Positions 1-8,874 of a DNA stretch of 64,000 nt are shown one piece after another. Position 1 is the first letter of the stretch; each line of letters begins with the position of its first letter. This stretch comes from Sphingomonadaceae bacterium OTU29LAMAA1 (GTDB lineage Bacteria > Pseudomonadota > Alphaproteobacteria > Sphingomonadales > Sphingomonadaceae). Made by a program: the position numbers and the translations under genes. Below the pieces are notes generated by a model, which worked only from the letters and a program-made list of their open reading frames with translations, made no database searches and was not told the DNA's origin. The stretch lies in NCBI GenBank assembly GCA_024072375.1, contig CP099617.1, positions 477,001 to 541,000 of the forward strand, in the 5' to 3' direction.

Positions 1-186
1 GTCGTCATGTCGTCTTCCTTCTCGTTCGGAACTGCTGCTTCGTTAGGACGTGGAAATCAGGGGTGGGGGAGCCGAAGGGTGGCGGCGGGTCGCTGCGACG
101 GCTTGCAGTGGTTCGTGGCCGTCGTCTGGGGGCAGCACTGATCCTTGACCGTGCCGGCGGCCGCCCGTGTTCCCGTCGTCTCGCCG

Positions 187-960
187 CTATATCCCCGCAT
201 ACCATTCGTAGCCGCGGTCTTCCCAATAGCCGCCCTTCCCACCGCCGAGATGGGCGAAACTGTCGACCAGTTCGATCCGCCGAATGTATTTGGTCTGCTT
301 GTAGCCGAGCTGACGTTCGACCCGAAGGCGGAGCGGAGCCCCGTGTCCGACCTCCAGCGGGTGCCCGTTCATACCGTAGGCGAGGATTGTCTGCGGGTGG
401 AAGGCGTCGATCAGGTCGATGCTGCCATAGTAGCGCCCGCTGCCGTCGAAGGTCTGCTCGAGCTCGTCGTAGCAGTGGAACACCGCGAAGCGCGCGTTGG
501 TTCTGAGCCCGGCTGCGCGCAAGACCAGCCCGAGCGGCACGCCCGTCCATTGAGCGATGCCGCTCCATCCTTCCACGCAATCGTGACGGGTGATCTGGGT
601 GCGCGCGGGCAACCGCCGCAGCTCGTCCATCGACAGCGCTATCGGACGATGGACGAGACCGTCGACCTTCAGCCGCCAGCCGGCGAAGCCGTTCTCCTGC
701 AGTTCCGCATACTCCTCGCCGTCCGGCTGCGATGTGCCGTTGACCCGGAACACCGGCGACAGATCGGCGACACCGTATTCGCGCGCGAGCGAGCCGCCGA
801 TCGCCAGTCGCTGCGCACGCCGGGTCAGACCTTCCGCCTTGGCAAGGACGTCATTCACCGAGGCGTTGCCGGCGAGGCCGTCGCAGCCCGTCAGCGCCGC
901 GGCGCTGAGGCCCATCAGCCCGCCGGTCAGCAGCCGGCGACGAGAAAGGTCACTGGTCAT
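187..960 (-). CDS. Exported molybdopterin-dependent oxidoreductase (sulfite oxidase/MsrP fold)
   Basis: The product is a 257-residue periplasmic oxidoreductase of the sulfite-oxidase superfamily. The N-terminus carries a twin-arginine signal (SRRRLLTGG), then a hydrophobic stretch ending in LTGC at residues 23-26. That fits a Tat-exported lipoprotein, although a plain Tat substrate is possible. The molybdopterin-binding core has the expected motif HDCVEGWSG (Cys128 as candidate Mo ligand) followed by W-TGVPL, and later HGAPLRLRVERQLGYKQTKY, typical of this fold. Its start codon overlaps the stop of the upstream cytochrome b gene by 4 bases (ATGA), so the two are translationally coupled. The membrane cytochrome is therefore the likely redox partner, as in other molybdoenzyme/cytochrome b pairs. 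The substrate cannot be read from sequence. Confidence 0.88.
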   Translation of the reverse strand: MTSDLSRRRLLTGGLMGLSAAALTGCDGLAGNASVNDVLAKAEGLTRRAQRLAIGGSLAREYGVADLSPVFRVNGTSQPDGEEYAELQENGFAGWRLKVDGLVHRPIALSMDELRRLPARTQITRHDCVEGWSGIAQWTGVPLGLVLRAAGLRTNARFAVFHCYDELEQTFDGSGRYYGSIDLIDAFHPQTILAYGMNGHPLEVGHGAPLRLRVERQLGYKQTKYIRRIELVDSFAHLGGGKGGYWEDRGYEWYAGI

Positions 961-1811
961 TCGGTGTCTCCCAGCTTGATGACGTATCGACCCGTGATCA
1001 TCGAGCGCATGTTGTTGATGGGCCCCGACAGCACGACCATGAGCACGTGGACGATCACGAACAGGACCAGCAGCGACGCGGTCGCAAAATGGAGGGTGCG
1101 CGCGGACGCGCGGCCGCCGAAGAGGTCGAGCAGGAACGGTGCGGCAGCGTCGAACCCCGGCGACATGGTTAGTCCGGTGAGCAGCATGGTCGGCAGGAGT
1201 CCGACTATGACCGCGAGATAGGTGAGCTTCTGAAGAGCGTTGTAGCGGCGCGCCGCCTCGCCTTTGGGAAAGCGTAGACGGGCATGGTCGAGCATCTCGT
1301 GCCAGAGATGGCGCGGCCGCACCTCACTGCGGGAGGGCAGCAGGTCGCGTCGGAAGTGGCCGAGCGCCAGCGCAGTGCCGAGGTAGACGAGACCGTTGGC
1401 CACGAACAGCCAGGCGAAGAAGAAGTGCCAGCGCCGCCCGGTGGCGAGGTCCTGACCGGAGGGCAGGGTGATCCAGGACGGGAAGCCGCGCGTGACCGGC
1501 TCGCCATCCTGGCGAGACACGCCGAGAACGCCGGTCGTATCCATACGGCGTCGGCCCAGGTGGAGCACGCCGCGCGGATGGTCGCCATCCCCGGAGGCAT
1601 CTATCCGGGCGACGTAGGGGTCGGCATCGGCGCCGATTTGGCCCCAGTGCAGCGACGGATAGGCGTTCAGGATCTGCAGTCCGCTGAACAGCAGCACCGT
1701 CAGGCAGAGGACGTTGATCCAGTGGGTGACGCGCGTCACTACGCCATGACGGTGGGTGAGCACTCGACGCGGGGAAGCGTCGCCTGGTGCGGCAGGTTCT
1801 TGGTCGGACAT
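957..1811 (-). CDS. Cytochrome b561-type membrane cytochrome, partner of the molybdoenzyme
   Basis: This is a 284-residue inner-membrane di-haem cytochrome b protein. Candidate haem-ligand histidines lie in the first membrane segment (VTHWINVLCL), the second (RWHFFFAWLF) and the last (LHFATASLLV...VIVHVLMVV). About four or five hydrophobic helices are visible. A periplasmic insertion of about 70 residues between the first two helices includes the PSLHWGQIGADADPY region. It probably passes electrons between the quinone pool and the periplasmic molybdopterin enzyme encoded immediately downstream with a 4-base overlap. The gene follows the DUF5666-like gene by 64 bases, so the three probably form one leftward operon. 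A truncated paralogue lies at 38213-38735. Confidence 0.87.
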   Translation of the reverse strand: MSDQEPAAPGDASPRRVLTHRHGVVTRVTHWINVLCLTVLLFSGLQILNAYPSLHWGQIGADADPYVARIDASGDGDHPRGVLHLGRRRMDTTGVLGVSRQDGEPVTRGFPSWITLPSGQDLATGRRWHFFFAWLFVANGLVYLGTALALGHFRRDLLPSRSEVRPRHLWHEMLDHARLRFPKGEAARRYNALQKLTYLAVIVGLLPTMLLTGLTMSPGFDAAAPFLLDLFGGRASARTLHFATASLLVLFVIVHVLMVVLSGPINNMRSMITGRYVIKLGDTE

Positions 1812-1875
1812 CGCGGGCCCTTAAAAAAACAGGGGATGGGGCGCCGGCGAGGGGGGAGGCGCCGGCGCCGTCACC

Positions 1876-2493
1876 TCACATCGGCGGAACGACGCCGTTC
1901 TTGCCGACGACGACCTGATGCGCGACGAGCTTGCCGCCTGCGCTCTCCGCCCCGATGAACACCTTGGCGCCAGGCTTCAGGTCGGCCGGCGTGGCGCTGG
2001 CGAACGAGACCACGGGCGCGGACGGCGGGATGGTGATCGTCTTTTGACCGCCGTTGTAGGAGAGGTTGACCGTCTGGCCGTTCACGCCCTTCACTTTGCT
2101 GGTGACGGAGGCGTTGGTCATCGAGCTCTGCGGCTTGAGATCCCAGCCGTAGCTGCCCTCGCCGAGGCCCTTCAGCGCCGGCGGGAAGATCAGGACCTCC
2201 AGCGCCCGGTCGCCCTTGGCGTTCTTCATGGAAGCGATGCCGACGAAATCGCCCGGCTTGATCGCCGCGACCGACGAACGGGCGAGGCTGCTGATCTTCC
2301 AGCCGTCCGCCAGCGCGACGTCGACGACCTTGCCCTCGCGCGACCTGACCTTGAGGGAGGTGGCCGTCGCGCTGATCACGCTGCCGCGGACGTTCGCTCG
2401 GCCGGAGTTCTGAGCTGCGAGATTCGTGCCGGAAACGGCAAAGAGCGCGGTGACGGCCGAGATGACGGCACGCACCAGATGGTTTTTCGACAT
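1876..2493 (-). CDS. Secreted DUF5666-like protein, copy 1
   Basis: The 205-residue product has a Sec-type signal peptide (AVISAVTALFAVSGTNLAAQ) followed by a small beta-rich domain. The run VRGSVISATATSLKVRSREGK followed by V-DVAL resembles the OB-like DUF5666 pattern, and a second such unit is suggested by VTSKVKGVNGQTVNLSYNGG. No catalytic residues are evident. It is the first gene of the leftward operon with the cytochrome b and molybdoenzyme genes, so a periplasmic accessory or electron-transfer-related role is possible but unproven. A close paralogue, 205 residues with very similar sequence throughout the mature part, is at 38815-39432. Confidence 0.8.
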   Translation of the reverse strand: MSKNHLVRAVISAVTALFAVSGTNLAAQNSGRANVRGSVISATATSLKVRSREGKVVDVALADGWKISSLARSSVAAIKPGDFVGIASMKNAKGDRALEVLIFPPALKGLGEGSYGWDLKPQSSMTNASVTSKVKGVNGQTVNLSYNGGQKTITIPPSAPVVSFASATPADLKPGAKVFIGAESAGGKLVAHQVVVGKNGVVPPM

Positions 2494-2552
2494 GGGGATA
2501 TCCTTTTGGGACTTGCGGTGACGGGCCTACCCCGCACACCAACCCATGTTGC

Positions 2553-2570
2553 CTACCTACTAGACGGTAG
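2553..2570. promoter_or_regulatory. 18-bp operator-like palindrome between divergent operons (copy 1)
   Basis: The sequence CTACCTACTAGACGGTAG lies between the DUF5666 and racemase genes. Its ends are inverted (CTACC and GGTAG), as in TetR/MarR-type operators. The identical 18 bases recur at 39491-39508 in the second copy of the block, although the surrounding non-coding DNA has diverged. Conservation against a diverged background suggests a protein-binding site that controls both transcription directions. No regulator is encoded inside the block. Confidence 0.6.
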
Positions 2571-2698
2571 ATGGTCAAGTGTCTATTGAGCTTTGGCAAC
2601 CCTCGCCGCGAGGAGGCAGCGGCATGGATCACCCGGTTTTATTGGAGCTGGTCCAGTCCATGCTATCTGGCCTCGAGAGCAGAAAACGGAGAACGACC

Positions 2699-3427
2699 AT
2701 GCGTATGATCGGTCTGATCGGCGGAATGAGCTGGGAAAGCTCGGCGGAGTACTATCGCATCATCAACCAGGAGGCGCGCAAACGTCTGGGGTCGACTGCC
2801 TCGGCGCGTTGTCTGCTTTGGTCGTTCGACTTTGCCGAAATCGAGGCACTGCAGCATGCGGGCGAGTGGAGTATCTTGGCTGAACGACTTGCAGATGCGG
2901 CGCAGCGGCTGGAGGCGGCCGGAGCTGACCTGCTGGTGATCTGCACCAACACCATGCACCGAATGGCGGACGAGGTGCAGCGCGAAATCAGTATACCGCT
3001 GCTCCACATCGCCGATCCCACGGCGGAACGACTCGTCGAAAGCGGGTTTCGCAAAGTGGGCCTGCTCGGGACGGCGTTCACGATGGAGCAGGACTTCTAC
3101 AAGGGCCGGCTGCGCGAACGATACGGTCTCGATGTCGTGATCCCGAACGCTGAGGACCGGGCGACCGTTCATCGGATCATCTATGAAGAGTTGGTCGCAG
3201 GACGTATCGAATCCTCCTCGCGTGACGCCTATCGGGCGGTGATCGCTCGCCTGGTCGACGACGGAGCCCAGGCGGTGATCCTCGGCTGTACCGAGATCAT
3301 GCTGCTGATCGGTTCGGAGGACAGCCCGGTGCCGGTCTTTGACACGACCGCGCTGCACGCGGCCGCGGCGCTCGACTACGCACTGGCCGACATCCATCGG
3401 GCATCGACAGAGGCAACAGACCGATGA
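2699..3427 (+). CDS. Aspartate/glutamate racemase family protein, copy 1
   Basis: The 242-residue protein belongs to the PLP-independent Asp/Glu racemase family (YgeA-like). The N-terminal MIGLIGGMSWESSAEYY and the two catalytic-cysteine motifs, ICTNTMH and LGCTEIMLL, are all present, so a two-base racemase mechanism is expected. The start is set at ATG 2699 because GGAG lies 7 bases upstream and homology begins there; the longer frame upstream reads into the intergenic region. Its stop overlaps the ATG of the downstream esterase by 4 bases. Substrate and pathway are unknown; pairing a racemase with an exported esterase hints at handling of an amino-acid-containing ester or amide, which is inference only. 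Confidence 0.88.
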   Translation: MRMIGLIGGMSWESSAEYYRIINQEARKRLGSTASARCLLWSFDFAEIEALQHAGEWSILAERLADAAQRLEAAGADLLVICTNTMHRMADEVQREISIPLLHIADPTAERLVESGFRKVGLLGTAFTMEQDFYKGRLRERYGLDVVIPNAEDRATVHRIIYEELVAGRIESSSRDAYRAVIARLVDDGAQAVILGCTEIMLLIGSEDSPVPVFDTTALHAAAALDYALADIHRASTEATDR

Positions 3428-5058
3428 CTGAATTCCAACATCGCCATCGAGCCGCGACCGACGCGGTGCGTGCCACCCTTATGCTTGGCGCAGCCTGGCT
3501 TCTGCTCGGCGCTGCCGAGCCGGCAGCCAGCATCGTCGTCACCTTACCGGCCGCATCCGCAGCAAAGGCGAGCGACCGGTTGCTGATCTTCGCGGAGCCC
3601 GCGACGGCCGAGAACGAGCATACGGAATCCGTCGATCTGGGGCGTAACGCCAAGTCGGTGTCGGTCACCGGGGTGGATGTGCGGGATGTCGGCACCAAGC
3701 GTTCGGTCGCCGTCGACACCAGCGCCCTCGGCTACCCCGAGAGCTTCGCGGCCCTTCCGGCGGGCACCTATCGCGTTCAGGCGGTGTTCGATCGCAACGG
3801 TGACTACAACTATTCCGGTCGCGGAGCGGGCGATCTTGTTTCCAAGGTGGTCACCATCACTTTCCCGCTCGCTACACCGCCCATCATCCCGCTCGATCAC
3901 GTTGTGCCGCCTCAGCCGGATCAGTTCGACACCGCCGGGCTTCCGCCGGTAGCGGCGGAGCAGATTGCAGCGTCGCGCCCACATCTGCACGAGGAGCGCA
4001 TCGCCTCGCCATCGCTGACACGTTTCAAAGGAAAGGCGCAGGCCATACGCGCCTGGGTGCTGACGCCGCCAGGCTACGATCCGCAGGCGCGGGTGACCTA
4101 TCCGACAATATACACCGCCGGTGGCTTCGGCGCGACGCACCGGTCGGACGGGCAGCAGTTGTCCAAGCAGTGGCATCTGATGGAAACCGGCGCGCTCCCG
4201 CCGATGATCTGGGTCGCGCTCGACTTCTCCTCGCCGAGCGGGACGAGCGAGTTCGCGGACAGCGCGAACAACGGGCCGTGGGGCGAGGCGCTGGTCGGCG
4301 AGGTGATACCCGCGCTGGAGGCTAGGTACCGCATGGATGCCCGGCCGTCCGGACGCTTCCTCACGGGACACAGCTCTGGCGGATGGTTCGCACTTTGGAC
4401 GATCGTTCGTCATCCGGAGCTGTTCGGTGGCAGTTGGGCGACGTCGCCCGATCCGGTCGACTTCCACGACTTCCTCGGTGTCGATCTCTACGCCCCAGCT
4501 TCGAATCTGTATCGATCCGTCAACGGCACGCCGCGTCCGCTAGAGCGCGATCACGGCAAGGTCATCGGCACGATCGAGGAGGCTGCAAGGCTCGAGCGTG
4601 TGCTCGGTCATGACGGAGGGCAGCTCCGTTCCTTCGAGTGGACCTTCTCGCCACGCGGTCGCGACGGCAAGCCGACGGTGTTGTTCGACCGGAATACGGG
4701 AGCGATCGATCCCGCGGTCGCTGCCTATTGGCGCGATCGATATGACATCGCGCACCGGATCGAGGCGGAGTGGCCGCGACTGGCGCGAGCTCTCGACGGC
4801 AAGGTACACGTGGTCGTCGGCGCCGAGGACTCCTACTATCTGGATGGTCCGGTGCACCGGCTCGATGCGGCGTTCCGCAAGGTCGGCGGCAAGGCCGAGT
4901 TCCGTTACGTGCCCGGCGCGACCCACGCCGTCTCCATGGTCTATGCCAAGGACGGTGATCGCAATGCACTGTGGAAGGACATGACGAGCAAAATGTATGC
5001 CGTGGCGCGGCCTGGAGCGAAGGTCGCGATCAACTCCGCATCGGCTCCCGTCAAATGA
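3424..5058 (+). CDS. Secreted alpha/beta-hydrolase esterase (Fes/IroE type), copy 1
   Basis: The 544-residue product has an N-terminal hydrophobic export signal (TLMLGAAWLLLGAAEP), an N-terminal beta domain of about 150 residues that includes FDRNGDYNYSGRGAGDL, and a C-terminal putative-esterase domain. The nucleophile elbow is GHSSGGW. Candidate acid and base residues are in VVGAEDSYY and GATHAVS. The arrangement resembles enterochelin-esterase-like hydrolases with an extra N-terminal domain. It is translationally coupled to the racemase gene. A diverged paralogue with the same architecture is at 40324-41970. The natural substrate is not evident. Confidence 0.87.
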   Translation: MTEFQHRHRAATDAVRATLMLGAAWLLLGAAEPAASIVVTLPAASAAKASDRLLIFAEPATAENEHTESVDLGRNAKSVSVTGVDVRDVGTKRSVAVDTSALGYPESFAALPAGTYRVQAVFDRNGDYNYSGRGAGDLVSKVVTITFPLATPPIIPLDHVVPPQPDQFDTAGLPPVAAEQIAASRPHLHEERIASPSLTRFKGKAQAIRAWVLTPPGYDPQARVTYPTIYTAGGFGATHRSDGQQLSKQWHLMETGALPPMIWVALDFSSPSGTSEFADSANNGPWGEALVGEVIPALEARYRMDARPSGRFLTGHSSGGWFALWTIVRHPELFGGSWATSPDPVDFHDFLGVDLYAPASNLYRSVNGTPRPLERDHGKVIGTIEEAARLERVLGHDGGQLRSFEWTFSPRGRDGKPTVLFDRNTGAIDPAVAAYWRDRYDIAHRIEAEWPRLARALDGKVHVVVGAEDSYYLDGPVHRLDAAFRKVGGKAEFRYVPGATHAVSMVYAKDGDRNALWKDMTSKMYAVARPGAKVAINSASAPVK

Positions 5059-5063
5059 TGCTG

Positions 5064-5465
5064 CTATCCAGATACGGGATTCATCGCAATACACTTGATT
5101 TCGACAAGAAGCCCGTCCACGGCGAGGTCGGAAACCCCAATGCATGTCCAAGCGCACCTTCCGCGAGGAAAGCGAAGGTCTTTGACCTTTCGGAAAAGAT
5201 CGATGTTCTGCGCTAGGTCGACGTGGAATGTTGTCATTTCGACCACGTCGTCGAACGTACAGCCGGCCGCCGCCAATACGAGATCCACGTTATCCCAGCA
5301 CGCGTGAAATTGCTGCTCCGGGTCCGTGATGACGGACAGGTTGCTATCTCGACCTACCTGTCCGGCACAGAAGACGAAGCCGGCCGCTTGTACGGCTGGA
5401 ACGTAGCCGGCGCGGTCTACGATGTTCTGCATCGATGGCGGGATGATGCTGATCCGATCGGTCAT
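5064..5465 (-). CDS. RidA/YjgF-family protein
   Basis: The 133-residue protein has the RidA fold signature: FVFCAGQVGRD near the N-terminus, then DDVVEMTTFHVDL and a C-terminal stretch ending LVEIKCIAMNP. Canonical RidA proteins hydrolyse reactive enamine/imine intermediates. The usual Arg of the active site (in the R-CAWTCIGVSDLA region) appears shifted, so this may be a catabolic RidA subgroup member. The start was set at ATG 5465 (MTDRIS); a longer reading adds 16 residues without family similarity. It is the last gene of the leftward operon starting at 8743 and converges with the esterase gene 5 bases away. Confidence 0.85.
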   Translation of the reverse strand: MTDRISIIPPSMQNIVDRAGYVPAVQAAGFVFCAGQVGRDSNLSVITDPEQQFHACWDNVDLVLAAAGCTFDDVVEMTTFHVDLAQNIDLFRKVKDLRFPRGRCAWTCIGVSDLAVDGLLVEIKCIAMNPVSG

Positions 5466-5575
5466 AGAAGTCTCATCATCGCTAACGCGCGCATAATGGC
5501 GATGCGCCGACACATTGTTGAAGCCACAGTACAGATGCGACGGTGTTTGGCGATAGCTGCCGTGGCCGGCACTGC

Positions 5576-6106
5576 TTAGTCTTCATCCTGCCACCTGCGC
5601 AGCGCAGTCTGATCGTGGTAGGCCATGCGCGTCGGCGTCGTGAAGAACTCAATCGTCGTACCCCACGGCATACGGCAGTAGCAGACCTTGTTTCCCTCGC
5701 CCTTCTCGGTCGCGTAGGGGATTTCCCGCGGCGCCGTAAGCGGGGTTCCGCCCGCCTTCTCGAAGCGCTTCACCGATGCGTCGATGTCGTCGGTGTAGAT
5801 TCCGAAGTGCGTGATGCCGAAGTCGCTCGCCCGGACTGGCTGCGCCTGTTCGGGGCCATGCATCTCGAACAGCTCGATGTCCGGACCGGTGCCGATCTTG
5901 ACCATGGCCTGGCCGCGGACCACAGTTCCGGGGAAAGCGCCAACGGCCCGCTCGAACTCGGCCCCCTGTCGCGGGGCATCCTGCGGGCCGAACGACTGGT
6001 AGATGACCTGGCCGCCGAACGCCTCAACGAGAAACGATTTCGCCGCTTCGATGTCCGGCACCACGATGCCGATGTGGTTGACGCCGCGGATTGCGGGTGT
6101 GGTCAT
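5576..6106 (-). CDS. VOC-family (glyoxalase/dioxygenase-fold) protein
   Basis: The 176-residue protein has the vicinal-oxygen-chelate fold. The first module begins with VNHIGIVVPDIEAAKSFL (metal-ligand His in NHIG) and has IELFEM; the second starts ITHFGIYTDDIDASVKRF and ends with PWGTTIEFFTTP. Candidate metal ligands are the His and Glu residues of those motifs. Members act as lyases, isomerases or ring-cleaving dioxygenases. It lies between the RidA and hydrolase genes in a catabolic operon. Specific chemistry cannot be assigned. Confidence 0.85.
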   Translation of the reverse strand: MTTPAIRGVNHIGIVVPDIEAAKSFLVEAFGGQVIYQSFGPQDAPRQGAEFERAVGAFPGTVVRGQAMVKIGTGPDIELFEMHGPEQAQPVRASDFGITHFGIYTDDIDASVKRFEKAGGTPLTAPREIPYATEKGEGNKVCYCRMPWGTTIEFFTTPTRMAYHDQTALRRWQDED

Positions 6107-6124
6107 AACGATTTCCCTTCTGCT

Positions 6125-6973
6125 TCAGTGTGATTTTACGAAGTCGATCAGCGCTGCGGCGACTTCATCTGGGCGTTCGTCCGCGACGTAATGACTGCAG
6201 AGCGGGAGCGATCCGCCGGTCACGTTTGCGGCGAACTCCTGCAGCATTGGCACCATTTGCGCCCCGAACCGCTGATCTCCGCCCAGACCGAGGACCGGGA
6301 TTGCCAGCGGCTGCTTCTTGTATGTCAAAGCGGCCGCATGGTCGTCCCTGAGGGTGCGATACCATTCCATGCCGCCGCGCGTGCGGCCGGGCAGCGACAT
6401 CGCCCTGGCGTAGATCTCGATGTTTGCCGGATCGAAGGAACTGTGATCGTGGAAGCGCTCTGCCATGAAGGTCGAGATGTAGTCGTATTCCCGACCGTGG
6501 ATCAGGCGCTCGGGCAGGTCGCGGTTCATGTGGAAGCCGAAGTGCCAGAGCCTAGCGGTCGTCGCCTCCCATTCACTCCAACCGGGCAGCGGAACGTCGA
6601 GGACCGCGAGGTGGGTTACAGCCTCCCGGAAAAGGGCGGCTTGCGGCAGGGCGACCATTCCGCCGATGTCGTGGCCGCACACTGCATAACGCTCATGCCC
6701 GAGCGCACGCATGACCTCGTGCGCGTCGCGTGCCATTGTCGCCTTGTCGTAGCCGCCCTGCGGACAGTCGGAGAAGCCGGCGCCGCGCAGGTCGATCGCG
6801 ACGACGCTGAACTGCTCTGCCAGCAGCGGCATGACGCCGTGCCATTCCCACCAGGTTTCCGGCCAGCCGTGAAGCAGGAGGATCGGCGGCCCCGACCCCC
6901 CCGAGACGGCGTTGATCCTGATGCCGTTCACCGGCACCAGCTGCTGGGTAAAACCGTTCAATGCTGCGATCAT
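6125..6973 (-). CDS. Alpha/beta hydrolase, epoxide-hydrolase/dehalogenase type
   Basis: The 282-residue cytosolic hydrolase has the oxyanion-hole motif HGWPETWWEW and the nucleophile elbow CGHDIGG with Asp, rather than Ser, as nucleophile. The C-terminal His lies in CSHYVADERP. An Asp nucleophile in this context is typical of epoxide hydrolases and fluoroacetate dehalogenases rather than esterases. It is the third gene of the operon with dehydrogenase, SDR, VOC and RidA genes, which suggests degradation of an unknown organic compound. Confidence 0.87.
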   Translation of the reverse strand: MIAALNGFTQQLVPVNGIRINAVSGGSGPPILLLHGWPETWWEWHGVMPLLAEQFSVVAIDLRGAGFSDCPQGGYDKATMARDAHEVMRALGHERYAVCGHDIGGMVALPQAALFREAVTHLAVLDVPLPGWSEWEATTARLWHFGFHMNRDLPERLIHGREYDYISTFMAERFHDHSSFDPANIEIYARAMSLPGRTRGGMEWYRTLRDDHAAALTYKKQPLAIPVLGLGGDQRFGAQMVPMLQEFAANVTGGSLPLCSHYVADERPDEVAAALIDFVKSH

Positions 6974-7022
6974 GAGCGCACTCCCGCGATCGTTGAGTTG
7001 GAGGTGGATCAGGCGCGTAGGA

Positions 7023-7847
7023 TCATGACGGGTTGAAGTCCGTCGCGATCGAGACGGCGCGCCAAGCGTCGATGTCGTGGCGGAAGGCGGCCAATTTGCG
7101 CTCCGCGATGTCGTGCGCGACCGGGCCGAGCGGAAGGTGGAGCGGGCTGTTCTCGTCGTCCACCGCGCGCAGGATCACGGCGACTGCCTTGTCGGGGTCG
7201 CCGGCCTGCTTGCCGTCCGAACGTTCACGGTAGGGCTTGCGCGAGGTGGGGGCGTATTCGGGCATCTCGTTCGCAGCCATGATGATCGAACGGCCAAGGA
7301 AGTCGGTGCGGAACGGGCCCGGCTCGACGATCACCACGCGGATGCCGAACGGCGCCAGCTCGCCCGCGAGCGCCTCTGAAAGGCCTTCGACTGCGAATTT
7401 TGCTGCGTTGTAGTATCCGCCACCCGCTCCACCCGCGATGCCGGCGCCTGACGACATGTTGACGATGACGCCGCCATTCCTGCGCAGGATCGGCAGCGCG
7501 GCTCTGGTCGTTTCGATTAGGCCGAATACGTTGACCTCGAACATCGGACGGTATTCCCCGGGCGCCCCCTCCTCGATCGCACCGAACAGCCCGTAGCCCG
7601 CATTGTTGACTAGCACGTCCAGCCCGCCAAACGCCTCTTCGGCGCTCGCCACCGCCGCCCTAGCGGTTGACGTGTCCGTCACGTCGAGTGGCACAGTGAT
7701 CATGCGACCGCCGAAAGGGGCAGCCAGCGCCTCTATGTCGGCGACGTTCCGTGCGGTCGCGACGACCTGATCGCCGCGCTGCGCTGCAGCTAGTGCAAGA
7801 CGCTGGCCGAAGCCGCTCGAACACCCCGTGATCAGCCAGGTCCTCAT
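7023..7847 (-). CDS. Short-chain dehydrogenase/reductase
   Basis: The 274-residue classical SDR shows the cofactor motif TGCSSGFG at the N-terminus, NNAG, and the catalytic S...YYNAAKF triad region (YxxxK). An Arg after the first strand (TARNVAD) is compatible with NADP(H) preference. The start is at ATG 7847, which overlaps the stop of the upstream dehydrogenase gene by 4 bases; a longer open frame upstream is antisense or alternate-frame DNA of that gene. It belongs to the operon 8743 to 5064. Confidence 0.9.
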   Translation of the reverse strand: MRTWLITGCSSGFGQRLALAAAQRGDQVVATARNVADIEALAAPFGGRMITVPLDVTDTSTARAAVASAEEAFGGLDVLVNNAGYGLFGAIEEGAPGEYRPMFEVNVFGLIETTRAALPILRRNGGVIVNMSSGAGIAGGAGGGYYNAAKFAVEGLSEALAGELAPFGIRVVIVEPGPFRTDFLGRSIIMAANEMPEYAPTSRKPYRERSDGKQAGDPDKAVAVILRAVDDENSPLHLPLGPVAHDIAERKLAAFRHDIDAWRAVSIATDFNPS

Positions 7848-8743
7848 GATGTCTTCTCCGTTTGATTGTGTGCCGCCGCGGTGCTGTCGGTTGCGCGGAC
7901 GGTGGCATCGGCCATAATCGACCAGTCCTTGTCGCCGAGCCCCAGCGACACGGCCCGATCCAAGCGTTCGCGCACGGTATCGAGCAGAGGCAGGGGACGA
8001 CCGAGATCTTTGCCCGCCTCGGTCGCGAGGCGCATGTCCTTGAGCGCGAGCCTGGCTTTGAAGCCCGGCTCGAAGGACTGCTCGGTGATCTGCGCGCTGT
8101 AGCTCTCGTAGGCGCGACCGGCGAACAGCGTGGCGAGGATGAGCTCGAAGAAGTCGGCGCGGTCGAGCCCAACGCCTTCGGTCAGCTCGACCCCCTCGGC
8201 CAGCGCCTCGATCGCCATGCCGATCATCATGTTGCACGCGAGCTTGGCCACGTTCGCCCGGGCGGGATCGTCTCCCAACTTCCAGACCTTCTCGGCCAGC
8301 TGCGCCAGGATCGGTTCCACGGTCTCGACGGCATGCGACTTGCCGGCCGCGAGGATGTTGAGCTGGCCGCTCGCGGCGACGGTTGGGCGACCGAGAACCG
8401 GGGCGGAGACATAGCCTAGGCCTGCTTCCTCGTGCAGCGTCGCGAGTTCGCGTCCGAACGCCACCGAAATCGTCGACGCGACGACGTGGACCAGCCCGGG
8501 TCGCGCGCTGGCAAGAAGGCCGCCGTCGAGGATGACCTCGCGGATCGCGGCATCGTCGGACAGCATGGTCAAGACCACGTCCGCCTGGAACGCGTCTGCG
8601 GCCAAAGCGACGAGCGTTGCGCCGGGAACGGCGTCGCTTGCGAGTTCGCTGCGGTTCCAGGCCCGGACCTGATGGCCGACCTTCACGAGGTTCAGGGCCA
8701 TGGCGGTGCCCATGCTTCCGAGACCGATGAGGCCTACCTCCAT
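7844..8743 (-). CDS. NAD(P)-dependent beta-hydroxyacid dehydrogenase family protein
   Basis: The product of about 299 residues belongs to the 3-hydroxyisobutyrate/6-phosphogluconate dehydrogenase superfamily. It has a Rossmann motif GLIGLGSMGTAMALNL, the substrate-binding DAPVLGRP-like segment (SAPVLGRPTVAASGQL) and an all-helical C-terminal domain with KLACNMMIG (candidate catalytic Lys). The typical GG of the SGG motif is replaced by ASG. The start was chosen at ATG 8743 because AGAAGGAG lies just upstream. It heads the operon and is divergent from the LysR gene at 8875, its probable regulator. Confidence 0.88.
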   Translation of the reverse strand: MEVGLIGLGSMGTAMALNLVKVGHQVRAWNRSELASDAVPGATLVALAADAFQADVVLTMLSDDAAIREVILDGGLLASARPGLVHVVASTISVAFGRELATLHEEAGLGYVSAPVLGRPTVAASGQLNILAAGKSHAVETVEPILAQLAEKVWKLGDDPARANVAKLACNMMIGMAIEALAEGVELTEGVGLDRADFFELILATLFAGRAYESYSAQITEQSFEPGFKARLALKDMRLATEAGKDLGRPLPLLDTVRERLDRAVSLGLGDKDWSIMADATVRATDSTAAAHNQTEKTS

Positions 8744-8874
8744 CTGACTGACTCCTTCTGCTTGGATGCCGAGAACGGTTTCCGCGTAACGACAATTTAG
8801 GCGGTTGAATTTGATCAATAACTGCCACTATCGCACCTTTGCTGTTCAGTTTTGTGGGTGCTGAGTTGTGCGAT

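Noticed and set aside
1..186. Possible gene at the left edge
   Set aside because: Frames present have no recognisable motifs and seem to be shadow or intergenic sequence; the first supported gene ends at 187.
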